A stretch of DNA of 64,000 nucleotides, from positions 18,810-82,809 of the forward strand of contig JAQXBM010000007.1 of NCBI GenBank assembly GCA_029252405.1, in the 5' to 3' direction. This DNA is from Crocinitomicaceae bacterium. GTDB taxonomy: Bacteria; Bacteroidota; Bacteroidia; Flavobacteriales_D; Crocinitomicaceae. Position 1 is the first letter of the stretch, and each line of letters opens with the position of its first letter. The translations under genes and the position numbers were made by a program. Shown here in pieces: positions 36,061 to 45,221 of the stretch. The notes beneath the pieces are model-generated. The model made no database searches. It saw only the letters and a list, made by a program, of their open reading frames with translations, and had not been told where the DNA came from.

Positions 36061-37422
36061 ATGAAAATCTACAACAACATACTCGAGACAATTGGAGACA
36101 CTCCATTGGTCAAGTTAAATGCTTTAACCAAAGACGTTAAGGCGACAGTTCTAGCGAAGATTGAGACAACAAATCCAGGGAATTCTGTAAAGGATAGAAT
36201 GGCTCTTCAAATGATTGATGACGCGGAGGCAGATGGTAGATTGAAGCCAGGTGGGACAATCATTGAAGGAACTTCTGGGAACACTGGAATGGGATTAGCA
36301 CTAGTGGCTGTGATCCGAGGATACAAATTGATTTGTGTGCTTAGCGACAAGCAGAGTAAGGAGAAAATGGATATTCTTCGAGCTGTTGGCGCAGATGTTC
36401 ACGTTTGTCCAACTAACGTTGCTCCAGATGATCCTCGTTCGTACTACTCGGTATCGAAAAGATTAGCAGATGAAACGCCGAACTCTTGGTATGTAAATCA
36501 ATACGATAATCCATCAAACGCGAAAGCACATTATTTGACAACTGGTCCTGAAATTTGGGAACAAACAGAAGGGAAAGTCACGCATTTCGTGGTTGGAGTT
36601 GGAACTGGTGGAACAATTTCGGGAGTTGGAAAATACTTGAAAGAGCAAAATCCAAACATTCAGACATGGGGAATCGATACGTACGGTTCTGTGTTTAAGA
36701 AATACCATGAAACTGGAGTTTTTGACGAGAACGAAATCTACCCGTACATCACTGAGGGAATTGGAGAAGACATTCTTCCTAAAAATGTTGATTTCGACGT
36801 GATTGATAAATTCGAAAAAGTAACGGACAAAGATGCAGCGGTTTGGCAGCGCAGATTGGCTAAAGAAGAAGGGATTTTTGTCGGGAACTCGGCTGGTTCG
36901 GCGATCAAGGGTGTTTTGCAATTGAAAGATGAGTTGACTGAAGATGACGTTGTTGTGGTATTGTTCCATGATCACGGAAGTCGCTACGTTGGAAAAATGT
37001 TCAACGACGATTGGATGCGCGACAGAGGGTTTTTGGATGAGAAAATTACAACTGCAGGAGATTTAGCTGCTAAGCACAAAGATACTCCGCTGGTAACGTT
37101 GTACACAGAGGAATTGGTGTCACACGCAATTGATCGCATGCGTAAATTTGGAATCTCGCAGATTCCTGTAATGCGCGACGGAAAATTCGTTGGAGCAGTT
37201 AACGACAACCGAGTGTATCAATTGTTGGTTGAACAACCAGAATTACGCGATACGCCAATTTCAACAATTATGGATGAAGCATTCCCGATTGTAAAAGAAG
37301 GAGCATCAATTGAAGAGCTATCCAAATTGATCAACAAAGACATGCACGCTGTGCTAGTTGAGTTGAACGATGGGAATTATCATATTGTAACACGTCACGA
37401 TCTCATCGCAGCGATTGGATAG
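36061..37422 (+). CDS. cystathionine beta-synthase (PLP enzyme with two CBS domains)
   Basis: A 453-aa enzyme condensing serine or O-acetylserine with homocysteine. I start at ATG 36061 (MKIYNNILETIGDTPLVKLN), where the family begins; the open frame extends upstream through promoter DNA. The PLP Lys is in NPGNSVKDRMA near residue 42, the substrate loop is EGTSGNTGMG and the phosphate-binding loop GVGTGGTISG. From about residue 335 two CBS domains follow (SHAIDRMRKFGISQIPVM and ISTIMDEAFPIVKE), which bind adenosyl ligands and set it apart from plain cysteine synthase. A BtuF-like gene starts immediately after its stop. Confidence 0.92.
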   Translation: MKIYNNILETIGDTPLVKLNALTKDVKATVLAKIETTNPGNSVKDRMALQMIDDAEADGRLKPGGTIIEGTSGNTGMGLALVAVIRGYKLICVLSDKQSKEKMDILRAVGADVHVCPTNVAPDDPRSYYSVSKRLADETPNSWYVNQYDNPSNAKAHYLTTGPEIWEQTEGKVTHFVVGVGTGGTISGVGKYLKEQNPNIQTWGIDTYGSVFKKYHETGVFDENEIYPYITEGIGEDILPKNVDFDVIDKFEKVTDKDAAVWQRRLAKEEGIFVGNSAGSAIKGVLQLKDELTEDDVVVVLFHDHGSRYVGKMFNDDWMRDRGFLDEKITTAGDLAAKHKDTPLVTLYTEELVSHAIDRMRKFGISQIPVMRDGKFVGAVNDNRVYQLLVEQPELRDTPISTIMDEAFPIVKEGASIEELSKLINKDMHAVLVELNDGNYHIVTRHDLIAAIG

Positions 37423-38223
37423 ATGAACGAGTTCACAGATCAAATGAATCAAACAATCCGACTGGAATCACCGCCACGTCGGATTGTTTCGTTAGTACCT
37501 TCTCAAACGGAGCTTTTGCATTATTTGGGCTTGGAAGATGAGGTGGTTGGAATCACGAAATTCTGTATTCATCCTAAAGAATGGCACGAAAACAAAGCGC
37601 GAATCGGAGGGACGAAAGCGGTTAATCTGGAAAAAGTATTGCTGCTGAATCCTGATTTAATCATCGGAAACAAAGAGGAAAATACTAAGGAAGACATCGA
37701 AATGCTGAAAAGCGTTGCACCCGTTTGGATGAGCGATATTTATGATCTTTCCGATGCGATTTTGATGCTACGCGAGATTGGAAACATGCTCGGTAAATCG
37801 GAGTTAACCAACGCGCTAATCACAGAAATCCTAAGTGAATTTTCAAAACTGGATGAATTCGTTGAGACTAGTTCCTTGAAAGGAAAATCGGCACTTTATT
37901 TCATTTGGAATGATCCAGGATTCGTAGCAGGGAAAAGCACTTTCATCGATGGGATGTTGTCGCAATGTGGATTAAAAAATGCTACACGAGAAACGCGCTA
38001 TCCAGAGGTGCCATTGTCTTCCGATGGTTATCGAGTACAGCCAGATTTCGTCTTCCTGAGTTCAGAACCATTCCCTTTCGAAGAAAAGCACATTGAGTCG
38101 TTTCAGAAGCGCTACCCGAACTCTAAAATTGTCTTGGTAGATGGTGAGATGTTTTCGTGGTATGGATCTCGTTTGAAAGATGCTCCAAAATATTTCCAGC
38201 AATTGCTTGAAAGCCTTGTCTGA
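37423..38223 (+). CDS. BtuF/FecB-like substrate-binding protein lacking a signal peptide
   Basis: A 266-aa protein of the helical-backbone metal-receptor family (RRIVSLVPSQTELLHYLGL, VVGITKFCIHPKEW, RIGGTKAVNLEKVLLLNPDLI). Family members normally bind cobalamin or heme-iron complexes in the periplasm and pass them to an ABC importer. Here the N-terminus (MNEFTDQMNQTIRLESPPRR) has no signal peptide or lipobox, and no importer genes are nearby. It starts on the base after the cystathionine beta-synthase stop, so it is co-transcribed with a cytoplasmic enzyme. It may act in the cytoplasm. An upstream export signal is excluded because that DNA is the CBS gene. Confidence 0.8.
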   Translation: MNEFTDQMNQTIRLESPPRRIVSLVPSQTELLHYLGLEDEVVGITKFCIHPKEWHENKARIGGTKAVNLEKVLLLNPDLIIGNKEENTKEDIEMLKSVAPVWMSDIYDLSDAILMLREIGNMLGKSELTNALITEILSEFSKLDEFVETSSLKGKSALYFIWNDPGFVAGKSTFIDGMLSQCGLKNATRETRYPEVPLSSDGYRVQPDFVFLSSEPFPFEEKHIESFQKRYPNSKIVLVDGEMFSWYGSRLKDAPKYFQQLLESLV

Positions 38224-38261
38224 TTCTAATCTAAAGCTAATCTATCAATCTTAGATGTGGG

Positions 38262-38281
38262 CACTGAACAGAGTCGAAGTG
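38262..38281. repeat. intergenic palindromic repeat (REP-like)
   Basis: CACTGAACAGAGTCGAAGTG has CACT/AGTG ends and belongs to the same sequence type as the copy at 25040. Confidence 0.45.
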
Positions 38282-38306
38282 CAATCCAACAATCGAAAAC
38301 AATCAA

Positions 38307-39635
38307 TCAAACACCCCCCAACCCCATCAGCAAAACCGTTGTCTCGTTCAGCGCGCTTTTTCCATCTTCAAAGGTAATCTCACCCAACAAATCAACCTTG
38401 TCGCCTTCTTTCTCTTTGATGTAAAAGTTTGACGATTGAATATTCGATAAGAAGCGTTTCGCGGCATTGTATTCTGGAGAATACTGTAAAAATCGCTCAA
38501 CAATTCCTCCATTTCTGATTTCCAAAAGCTGTTTCAGATCACCGTCAACCTGGAGAAGAGCATTTTGCTCCTTCGTCGATGCTTTGTAAGGTGACTGTCC
38601 TAAGTAAATTGTTTTCTGATCAATCTGCTTGTAGTAAATTTTCTTGTCGCCGATCTTGAAGGATTGCAAATTAAGCGAGTTGATTTTTTTGGATGCCGCA
38701 AGCGCAATCAAAGGAATGCGAATTTGAAAATTCTTCTCAAAGGCGTAAATCCCATCAAAATTCGGGAGTACCTTCATATCGGATATTGGCGCAGGTTCCG
38801 AGTAATGATAGTTCCCACTTACATAGGTCAACTTTGGGAATGGTAGTCCAAGGTTTTCCATGTTACGCATCCAGAGTTCGTTCAAACGATTCGGAATAAA
38901 TTGCGTTTGAATGCTCAAATCTTTTTGCTCTAGAACAGGGTAGGACCGAGTAACTGATGATACAAAACTAGCGTCACCTTTCAGGTTTAATTCATTTCCT
39001 TCGACGGTCATCGAAAGATGAACATTTCTAAACGTTTTTCGCTCGTTGAAAATGTATTGCTTCGTCCAATAATTGACTTTGGAATCTTCCAGTGTTGGTT
39101 TGAGTAAAGCAAGATCAAATTTCGTTTGCTTTTTGATCATTTTTTGAGCGTCAAAGCTTAGCTCTTTTGAACTTTTCAGGTTGCTGCCAGATTGAAAAAG
39201 CATCAAACCAACTCCATCTTGAACAGCGCATCCAAATCCAGATTCTATGCCTTGGTCCATCGCTATTTTGAATTGATTTTCATTCAAAACATTGATCAAA
39301 ACACCTGTTATCACGTCATTTTCCGCCGGCAAAGTGAAAATGTAACAGTTCGATAGGAAGTCTATTCCCAAAGGCTCTACTCCTTCTTCAGATGGTTTCA
39401 CATAGTTGTTGAAACTCTCGTCGAGTGCTCCTTCAGCTAGAATATCTTCAACAAAGGTACGAACGAGTGCTTCACTTTTAATCTCCAAAACACTTTCAGC
39501 ATTTTCAGGGATAAATAATTCATGATGAGAAATCTTGCGTTCGAAAAGTCCTTGAATTACTAGAAAAACGACCCACAGCAAGGCGATTAACACCAAAGCT
39601 GAGAGAATGCGAACAATTTTTTTTCGTTTTAACAT
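38307..39635 (-). CDS. membrane-anchored protein of unknown function
   Basis: A 442-aa protein anchored by one N-terminal helix (ILSALVLIALLWVVFLVIQGL). A large periplasmic domain follows with alternating short strands and helices. PENAESVLEIKSEALV near residue 42 and NDVITGVLINVLNENQF near residue 108 resemble DUF3352/DUF4836-type Bacteroidota proteins, a resemblance I give with low confidence. The C-terminus reads ITFEDGKSALNETTVLLMGL. It is divergent from the acyltransferase gene. No function is assigned. Confidence 0.7.
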   Translation of the reverse strand: MLKRKKIVRILSALVLIALLWVVFLVIQGLFERKISHHELFIPENAESVLEIKSEALVRTFVEDILAEGALDESFNNYVKPSEEGVEPLGIDFLSNCYIFTLPAENDVITGVLINVLNENQFKIAMDQGIESGFGCAVQDGVGLMLFQSGSNLKSSKELSFDAQKMIKKQTKFDLALLKPTLEDSKVNYWTKQYIFNERKTFRNVHLSMTVEGNELNLKGDASFVSSVTRSYPVLEQKDLSIQTQFIPNRLNELWMRNMENLGLPFPKLTYVSGNYHYSEPAPISDMKVLPNFDGIYAFEKNFQIRIPLIALAASKKINSLNLQSFKIGDKKIYYKQIDQKTIYLGQSPYKASTKEQNALLQVDGDLKQLLEIRNGGIVERFLQYSPEYNAAKRFLSNIQSSNFYIKEKEGDKVDLLGEITFEDGKSALNETTVLLMGLGGV

Positions 39636-39667
39636 CGAATCAAAAGTACTCCATATAGTTTAATGAG

Positions 39668-39675
39668 TAACTTTG
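39668..39675 (+). promoter_or_regulatory. -7 box 4 nt from the start of the PlsC-like gene
   Basis: TAACTTTG, then AGCG, then ATG at 39680. Confidence 0.5.
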
Positions 39676-39679
39676 AGCG

Positions 39680-40240
39680 ATGAGAAAATTCGCACAGTTT
39701 CTATTCAGAATGTTTGGTTGGAAGATAGATCAAACTGCGCCAACTGGTGTCAAAAAGGCGGTTATTGTGGTCGCTCCTCATACATCTAACTGGGATTTTA
39801 TCATCGGTAGATTGGCATTCGCTTCTTACGGAATCAAAGTACGATTGCTAATTAAAAAGGATTTGTTCTTTCCACCATTGGGTTGGATTCTCAAAGGGAT
39901 TGGAGGGATTCCAGTTGATCGAAAAAAGAACAATAACATCACTCAATTCGCTGTCGATCTGTTCGAAGAAAACGAGAAAATGTTGATGGTTTTCACACCT
40001 GAAGGAACGCGCAGCTACAACCCAAATTGGAAGAAGGGTTTCTATTACATTGCACTAAAAGCGAAAGTCCCGATCTACATGGCGTATATCGATTACGAAA
40101 AGAAAACAGGAGGTTTCCATGGTTTGTTCGAACCAACAGGAGATATTAAAAAGGACATCCATTTTATCAAAAGTGAACTCGTTCAATACAAAGGAAAAAC
40201 GCCTGAAAATGGAATTCGAGAAGAGGAAATTGATCGCTAA
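39680..40240 (+). CDS. PlsC-like 1-acyl-glycerol-3-phosphate acyltransferase family protein
   Basis: A 186-aa enzyme-like protein. The catalytic HxxxxD motif is APHTSNWDF near residue 40 and the glycerophosphate-binding motifs are GIGGIPVDR near residue 76 and FTPEGTRSY near residue 110. It lacks a strong membrane helix and is short for PlsC, as in the small cytoplasmic-face acyltransferases frequent in Bacteroidota that may act on ornithine lipids or other acceptors. The substrate is undetermined. It is convergent with the DUF5522 gene. Confidence 0.85.
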   Translation: MRKFAQFLFRMFGWKIDQTAPTGVKKAVIVVAPHTSNWDFIIGRLAFASYGIKVRLLIKKDLFFPPLGWILKGIGGIPVDRKKNNNITQFAVDLFEENEKMLMVFTPEGTRSYNPNWKKGFYYIALKAKVPIYMAYIDYEKKTGGFHGLFEPTGDIKKDIHFIKSELVQYKGKTPENGIREEEIDR

Positions 40241-40263
40241 ACTTCGTATAGTCGAATGACTCA

Positions 40264-40458
40264 CTAGCCCTGACTGTCTCTTACTTTCCCAGTCTTCGGA
40301 TTGTATCCGTAAGGACAATGTTTACAGCCACTTTTGCAACAGTAACCACGCTTTAAATGATACGCTTCCGTAAACACGATAAATCCCTCAGGACTGGTGT
40401 AGTAATCCTCATCTGCGAGTTTACTTCGTTTGGAAAAACCTGACATATCATCTGACAT
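40264..40458 (-). CDS. DUF5522 small cysteine-rich protein
   Basis: A 64-aa protein ending in the DUF5522 pattern: FIVFTEAYHLKRGYC, then CKSGCKHCPYGYNP. The Cys cluster, four residues within ten positions plus a His, probably binds zinc or an iron-sulfur cluster. The family is widespread, often fused or adjacent to other genes, and its role is unknown. The ATG is placed four bases after TAAATTTG. It is divergent from the ACC-deaminase-like gene. Confidence 0.85.
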   Translation of the reverse strand: MSDDMSGFSKRSKLADEDYYTSPEGFIVFTEAYHLKRGYCCKSGCKHCPYGYNPKTGKVRDSQG

Positions 40459-40462
40459 GCGG

Positions 40463-40470
40463 CAAATTTA
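40463..40470 (-). promoter_or_regulatory. -7 box 4 nt from the start of the DUF5522 gene
   Basis: The minus strand reads TAAATTTG, then CCGC, then ATG. Confidence 0.5.
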
Positions 40471-40498
40471 ATGGATATTTGTGGAGAATTTCATTCAA

Positions 40499-41428
40499 AT
40501 GGATCTAAAACGATCAATTCTTCAAGAAATAAACAGTGAATCTTTCGAGAAAAGAGGAATCTCATTGTACATCAAACGCGACGATTTAATTGACCCCGAA
40601 ATCTCAGGGAACAAATGGCGTAAACTCAAGTACAACATTGCACTTTGTGAATCAAAAATGAAGGACGGAATTCTCACCTTCGGTGGTGCGTATTCCAATC
40701 ACCTTGTGGCAACAGCGGCAGCATGCAAAAATGCCAATTTGGGGTCTGTAGGTTTTGTAAGAGGAGATGAACTGAATGCCGAAAGCAATGCTACTTTGAA
40801 ACGTTGCGCTGAGTTGGGAATGGAGTTGAACTTCATTCCTCGAGAGGAGTACGCGATGCGAAATGACAAGGAGTACCATGAAACTTTAGGAGCAGATTAC
40901 CCGAGTTTGCAATTGGTTCCTGAGGGCGGAGCGAACTACTACGGAATGATCGGTTGCCAGGAAATGTTATCTGAGATTGATATCGAATTTGATCACATTT
41001 TCCTTGCTCAAGGAACAACAACGACAAGTTGCGGTATCGTGTTTGGGGTCGGTGCAAATCAAAAGGTACATGCTGTCCCCGTGCTCAAAGGGTTTAGCTC
41101 AATGGAAGAAATGAAAGCGCTTTTTTCAAAAACGGGAATTGATCAGGAAACGATATCAGATCTGTTGGAGCGCATCGTCATTCATCCAGATTCACATTTC
41201 GGCGGTTATGCAAAATATACGCCCGAATTAATCGAATTTATTCGAGATTTCTATCAACAACATGAAGTCAAACTTGATCCAATTTATACAGGAAAAGCCA
41301 TGTTTGAATTGATGAAACAACTGGAATCATCAGAGTTTGACAACTCGAAGATATTGTTCATTCACACGGGAGGTTTACAAGGAATTCCTGGGGTAGAGAA
41401 GAAAATGGGGGAGAAACTGTTTCAATAA
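40499..41428 (+). CDS. ACC deaminase / D-cysteine desulfhydrase family PLP enzyme
   Basis: A 309-aa PLP enzyme of the fold-type II group. The PLP lysine is in SGNKWRKLKYN near residue 38, followed by LTFGGAYSNHLVATAAA. It includes the phosphate loop AQGTTTTSCGI and ends with FIHTGGLQGI. Homologues either deaminate 1-aminocyclopropane-1-carboxylate or, far more often, break down D-cysteine to pyruvate, ammonia and sulfide; the latter is more likely here. I start at ATG 40499; GTG at 40481 would place the start inside a GATATTTG promoter-like box. A terminator follows directly. Confidence 0.87.
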   Translation: MDLKRSILQEINSESFEKRGISLYIKRDDLIDPEISGNKWRKLKYNIALCESKMKDGILTFGGAYSNHLVATAAACKNANLGSVGFVRGDELNAESNATLKRCAELGMELNFIPREEYAMRNDKEYHETLGADYPSLQLVPEGGANYYGMIGCQEMLSEIDIEFDHIFLAQGTTTTSCGIVFGVGANQKVHAVPVLKGFSSMEEMKALFSKTGIDQETISDLLERIVIHPDSHFGGYAKYTPELIEFIRDFYQQHEVKLDPIYTGKAMFELMKQLESSEFDNSKILFIHTGGLQGIPGVEKKMGEKLFQ

Positions 41429-41454
41429 AAAAGCGCATCCCTAAGAATGCGCTT
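41427..41454. terminator. bidirectional-looking terminator
   Basis: AAAAAAGCGCAT ... ATGCGCTTT forms an 8 to 9-bp stem between the convergent ACC-deaminase-like and T9SS genes. It has A-run and T-run flanks, so it can serve both strands. Confidence 0.7.
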
Positions 41455-41470
41455 TCATGAGTTTAAAAAA

Positions 41471-44230
41471 TCACTTCTTGATCATTCGGATCGTTTGTGT
41501 TCCGCTTTCATTAGAAATTTGAATCAAATAAACGGCTGTATCCAAGAATGAAATGTCAATTGATCTATTGTCATCGATATCTTGATCAGACAGTACAAGT
41601 CTGCCATTCAGGTCAAGGATGTTCAAATTCGCTTGTCCAACGATTCCTCTGAATTGAATGTGTTGAGTGGCTGGGTTTGGATAGATGAAAATTTGCTCTA
41701 TTTTTTCCTCTTCAACAGCAAGAGTGCTCGGCGAAACATAGTTGTCAAAGGTGTTTCCACAGAACGTTGCATTTTGCGTATACAAGTCACGAAGTTCTTG
41801 TCCATTCTCAAATAATCGAACCAAACTACTATCAGGAGATAAGTTAACTGTATCGACTCCGACGACATAGGCTTTTAATAAAACCATAGTATCAGTCGTT
41901 AGGAAAGTACTTGGACCCGATGCGCTCGTCATTCTGCGGTCACCAGCAGTATTCGCAAGACCACCTTCTGAGTGGTTGTTACCATGATCAATTCCATATG
42001 AAGAGTAGAAATTGGCATCCGAAGTTCCAAAGTAATCGTGTCGTACATCAACTCCATTCACGGTTTTTGGAAAGGAATTTTGATCCAGGCCTTGAGCGAT
42101 AGCATACCATTGCGTTAAGCTGTTTGGCGCACCACTTTGTGCATAAACGAACGAAGTTTCCAGTGTGTAATATTCGTTGTCTGGGGTTCCATCTGCGAAT
42201 CCAATTCCATTAGAAGATGGCGCTCCTGGGACAGTTGTCGTATTGTCAATTCCATCATTATCCAATTTTAATCCTTGAAGTGTGATTAGTCCAATTGCTG
42301 GTATAGTATCTTGAAAACCTAAGGATCCGTTGCTTGTTTCATCATTTTGATCGCCATTATACCCATAGATCATCCCCAATTCGATATTAGTACCGACGTA
42401 ATCGTCACTTGAACCTCCGATGTCGAAGTCTACATAGTCAACTTCGTAGGTGTCGAAAAGTGCTTGGCTTCTTGCAAAATTATCTGTTCGAACGAATACG
42501 GTATTTTCAATTGCTTCTGATGAGTCGCAGTCAAATGTAAAATAGTATTGATGTGTTTCTATTGATGCACTATTGGGTGTACCAGGATTTTGATGGTACA
42601 CATTCAATAAACACTGATCACCATAGATCGATGGATAATCACCGAGTTCGGGCTCGTATGTTCCATTTCCGTTTTGATCAAAGAAACTAGCTAGATTCGC
42701 AGCTTGTCCCAATGCAACGTCTCCATGCGCTGGCCATTCTTGAATGCCGAAGGGTATTACATAAGAAGGGTTTCCAGTTGTGATTTCGAATAAATGCATC
42801 TCAATCATTTCACGTGTAACATAGTAGCCACGGTTGTATTTGTCCAGTATCTTAAGGTCGTAAGACCCTGGTTCTGTGTAAGGTCCAGTCGTTGGTGTTG
42901 GCCAATACGTACTCGTCGTTCCCAGTTGTGATCCGTTTATATCAGTTCCCAGAATATTTGAAGACGAAGTGTAAATTAGCGTTCGGAATAATTCATTTTG
43001 TTCAAATGCGAATCCTGCGGAAGTTGATGTGTTGTTGGCAAAGCTTCTGCTCACATGGTTGGTGTGAAATTGAATCTTATCCGTCATTAAAAGCTGATCG
43101 AATTCAATGAAGTCGGATACGTCCGATAAGTCATCAAAAACAACAGTGATGTTGGTAGCGTCGTTCTGAAACAAAAGTCCATCTGTGTTAACAAGTGATG
43201 CATGGCTTTGCTCGTAACCAATAACATATTGTTTACCAGCAAGAATGAACTGGTCGTGTGGGAGGTTCCGTGTAAGCTTTTTGTTGATTACTGAGTAGCT
43301 TGAAGTAAGATCCATTACGCTCTGTGTATTTGAGCGATCCGTCCAAATTCGAATTTCGCCGTTTGGCAAGGCGTATAATTCAGTCAAATTGGATGGGCTT
43401 CCTTGAAGATCAGGAATACTGCCAGAGTTAAAAGTGATGAGGCTCGCGTCCAGAACAGAGTACTCTCCATTGTAATTGTTCAGTGCGAATAATTCACCAA
43501 ATGAATTAATTGCCATACATGGGGAATTCAGAATTCCAGCGTAACTAGAATCAATATAATTTCCAGCGGAGCTGCGTTTCAAAATTCGATCGCTTGTTCC
43601 AATGTACTCGTTGGAACCATCAACGATCAGCTCGCATGCCACTCGATTCTGAAAAAGTGACCCGGAAAATGATCCATTCGCTATCACGAGTTCAGTAGAT
43701 GTTCCAGAATTTGAGAGTGAGCGAGCAACTCGAGAAATCCCTGAGGAACTGAAGTTGGCGAAATAGGTGATTAGACTGTCACCGTTCACTCGAGAGCGAC
43801 TAAATGCTCTTCGATATACTCCACTTGTTGAAGACGGATTACTGAACGCGCCAGAAGCAGGGTCAATGGTAATGTGCTTTACGTCCATGGAATTATTGAC
43901 AGTGCTGTGATTCAAAATACATAATGTAAGTTCCCCAGAAGAGCTAGTGCCAACTCCACTCAGAGCAAAGACTGGTGATACGTCAAATGGGCTGTATTCA
44001 TACATTCGATAATTGTCAGTTTCGCCACTCTCATCTATATCGATGAGCATCACGCGCAAGGTGTCGTTGGAACTTTCGCGCAGGCTTACGATGGTCGTTT
44101 CGCCATTAATCGAAAAAAGTGAGTTGTGACGTTTAGGTTGAGTGTCGTCTGAATAAATAGATCGTGCATATTGCCCGAACACCTGAAATGTTGAGCATAC
44201 GATCGCTAGAAGTGTAAAAGTCTTTTTCAT
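41471..44230 (-). CDS. large secreted T9SS type A sorting-domain protein
   Basis: A 919-aa exported protein. I start at ATG 44230, where the signal peptide MKKTFTLLAIVCSTFQVFGQ begins, rather than 27 codons upstream. The first 470 residues look like a beta-propeller or other strand-rich repeat. Residues about 480-830 contain EPELGDYPSIYGDQCLLNVY and DYVDFDIGGSSDDYVGTNIE, a block found in many Bacteroidota surface proteins. The end is a type A sorting tail (IFIYPNPATQHIQF and a C-terminal IRMIKK). Probably a surface-attached or released protein; the substrate or partner is unknown. Confidence 0.85.
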   Translation of the reverse strand: MKKTFTLLAIVCSTFQVFGQYARSIYSDDTQPKRHNSLFSINGETTIVSLRESSNDTLRVMLIDIDESGETDNYRMYEYSPFDVSPVFALSGVGTSSSGELTLCILNHSTVNNSMDVKHITIDPASGAFSNPSSTSGVYRRAFSRSRVNGDSLITYFANFSSSGISRVARSLSNSGTSTELVIANGSFSGSLFQNRVACELIVDGSNEYIGTSDRILKRSSAGNYIDSSYAGILNSPCMAINSFGELFALNNYNGEYSVLDASLITFNSGSIPDLQGSPSNLTELYALPNGEIRIWTDRSNTQSVMDLTSSYSVINKKLTRNLPHDQFILAGKQYVIGYEQSHASLVNTDGLLFQNDATNITVVFDDLSDVSDFIEFDQLLMTDKIQFHTNHVSRSFANNTSTSAGFAFEQNELFRTLIYTSSSNILGTDINGSQLGTTSTYWPTPTTGPYTEPGSYDLKILDKYNRGYYVTREMIEMHLFEITTGNPSYVIPFGIQEWPAHGDVALGQAANLASFFDQNGNGTYEPELGDYPSIYGDQCLLNVYHQNPGTPNSASIETHQYYFTFDCDSSEAIENTVFVRTDNFARSQALFDTYEVDYVDFDIGGSSDDYVGTNIELGMIYGYNGDQNDETSNGSLGFQDTIPAIGLITLQGLKLDNDGIDNTTTVPGAPSSNGIGFADGTPDNEYYTLETSFVYAQSGAPNSLTQWYAIAQGLDQNSFPKTVNGVDVRHDYFGTSDANFYSSYGIDHGNNHSEGGLANTAGDRRMTSASGPSTFLTTDTMVLLKAYVVGVDTVNLSPDSSLVRLFENGQELRDLYTQNATFCGNTFDNYVSPSTLAVEEEKIEQIFIYPNPATQHIQFRGIVGQANLNILDLNGRLVLSDQDIDDNRSIDISFLDTAVYLIQISNESGTQTIRMIKK

Positions 44231-44356
44231 AAGTATGAGTTTAATGTTCTTATTCAATCTAATCGAATTAAGCATTCTAACTTTGAGAAAAATGAGAACT
44301 GTGCCATCCATATCGTGTACAGTATTTTTATTGAAGTGAACGGTTTTGTCGAAATC

Positions 44357-45214
44357 TTACTTCAGAAGCGATATCAACTGGGCAGCTTCTTTCACGTCGT
44401 GAACACGTAAAATCTTAGCGCCTTTTTGCAAGGCGATCGCGTTCAAGGCAATTGTTCCATTCAGCGATTCTTCGGGAGTAATGCCCAATTTCTTGTAGAT
44501 CATAGATTTGCGCGAAAGTCCTGCTAGGATCGGTTTTTCAAACAAATGAAACGCTTCAAGATGACGTAGTAAATCATGATTCTGCTCAATCGTTTTCGCG
44601 AATCCAAATCCTGGGTCAAGAATAATATCGTTTACTCCAGCAGCTTTTAACTTTTCAATTTTTGAGGAGAAGTAGAACGAAATATCTTTGAAAAGATTGG
44701 CGTATTCAGTCAAGGATTGCATGGTCTTGGGGTTGCCTCTCATGTGCATCAAGACATACGGTACTTTGTATTTAGCGGCAATATGAATAATGTCAGGGTC
44801 AATTTCAAATCCACTCACATCGTTGATGATATTTGCTCCCGCCAAAATGGCTTCTTCCGCAACCTTCGATCTGAACGTGTCAATCGAAATCGCGATACCA
44901 GGAAACTCTCCTCGAATGGATTGAATGATCGGAACGACACGGCTCACTTCTTCGTCAATGGAAATTTCATCAGCGCCAGGTCGAGTTGAGTAGCCACCCA
45001 CATCAATGACCATAGCACCTGCATTGATCATTTCTTTGGCTTTGTCAAAAGCACTGTTGGTAGATTTTTCGCGACTTTCTGCGTAAAACGAATCAGGAGT
45101 GACGTTTAGAATTCCCATCACAACAGGGATGCTCAAATCGAGCAATTTATCGCCTATGCGAATGCTGCTAATCGAACCAAAATATGTATCTTCAACGCTT
45201 GAATCTTGCATCAT
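44357..45214 (-). CDS. folP: dihydropteroate synthase
   Basis: Joins p-aminobenzoate to dihydropterin pyrophosphate in folate synthesis and is the sulfonamide target. It is 285 aa with the first signature MGILNVTPDSFYAESREKS, the pterin-binding IDVGGYSTRPGADEIS, NDVSGF, HMRGNPKTMQ and the GLSRKSMI end motif. An N-terminal extension of about 30 residues precedes the barrel. It is divergent from DUF1599, only 7 bp away, so the two share a compact control region. The folP/DUF1599 neighbourhood is common in Bacteroidota. Confidence 0.95.
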   Translation of the reverse strand: MMQDSSVEDTYFGSISSIRIGDKLLDLSIPVVMGILNVTPDSFYAESREKSTNSAFDKAKEMINAGAMVIDVGGYSTRPGADEISIDEEVSRVVPIIQSIRGEFPGIAISIDTFRSKVAEEAILAGANIINDVSGFEIDPDIIHIAAKYKVPYVLMHMRGNPKTMQSLTEYANLFKDISFYFSSKIEKLKAAGVNDIILDPGFGFAKTIEQNHDLLRHLEAFHLFEKPILAGLSRKSMIYKKLGITPEESLNGTIALNAIALQKGAKILRVHDVKEAAQLISLLK

Positions 45215-45221
45215 ACCCTAG

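Noticed and set aside
36514..36975. 153-codon minus-strand open frame
   Set aside because: Antisense to the well-supported cystathionine beta-synthase gene.
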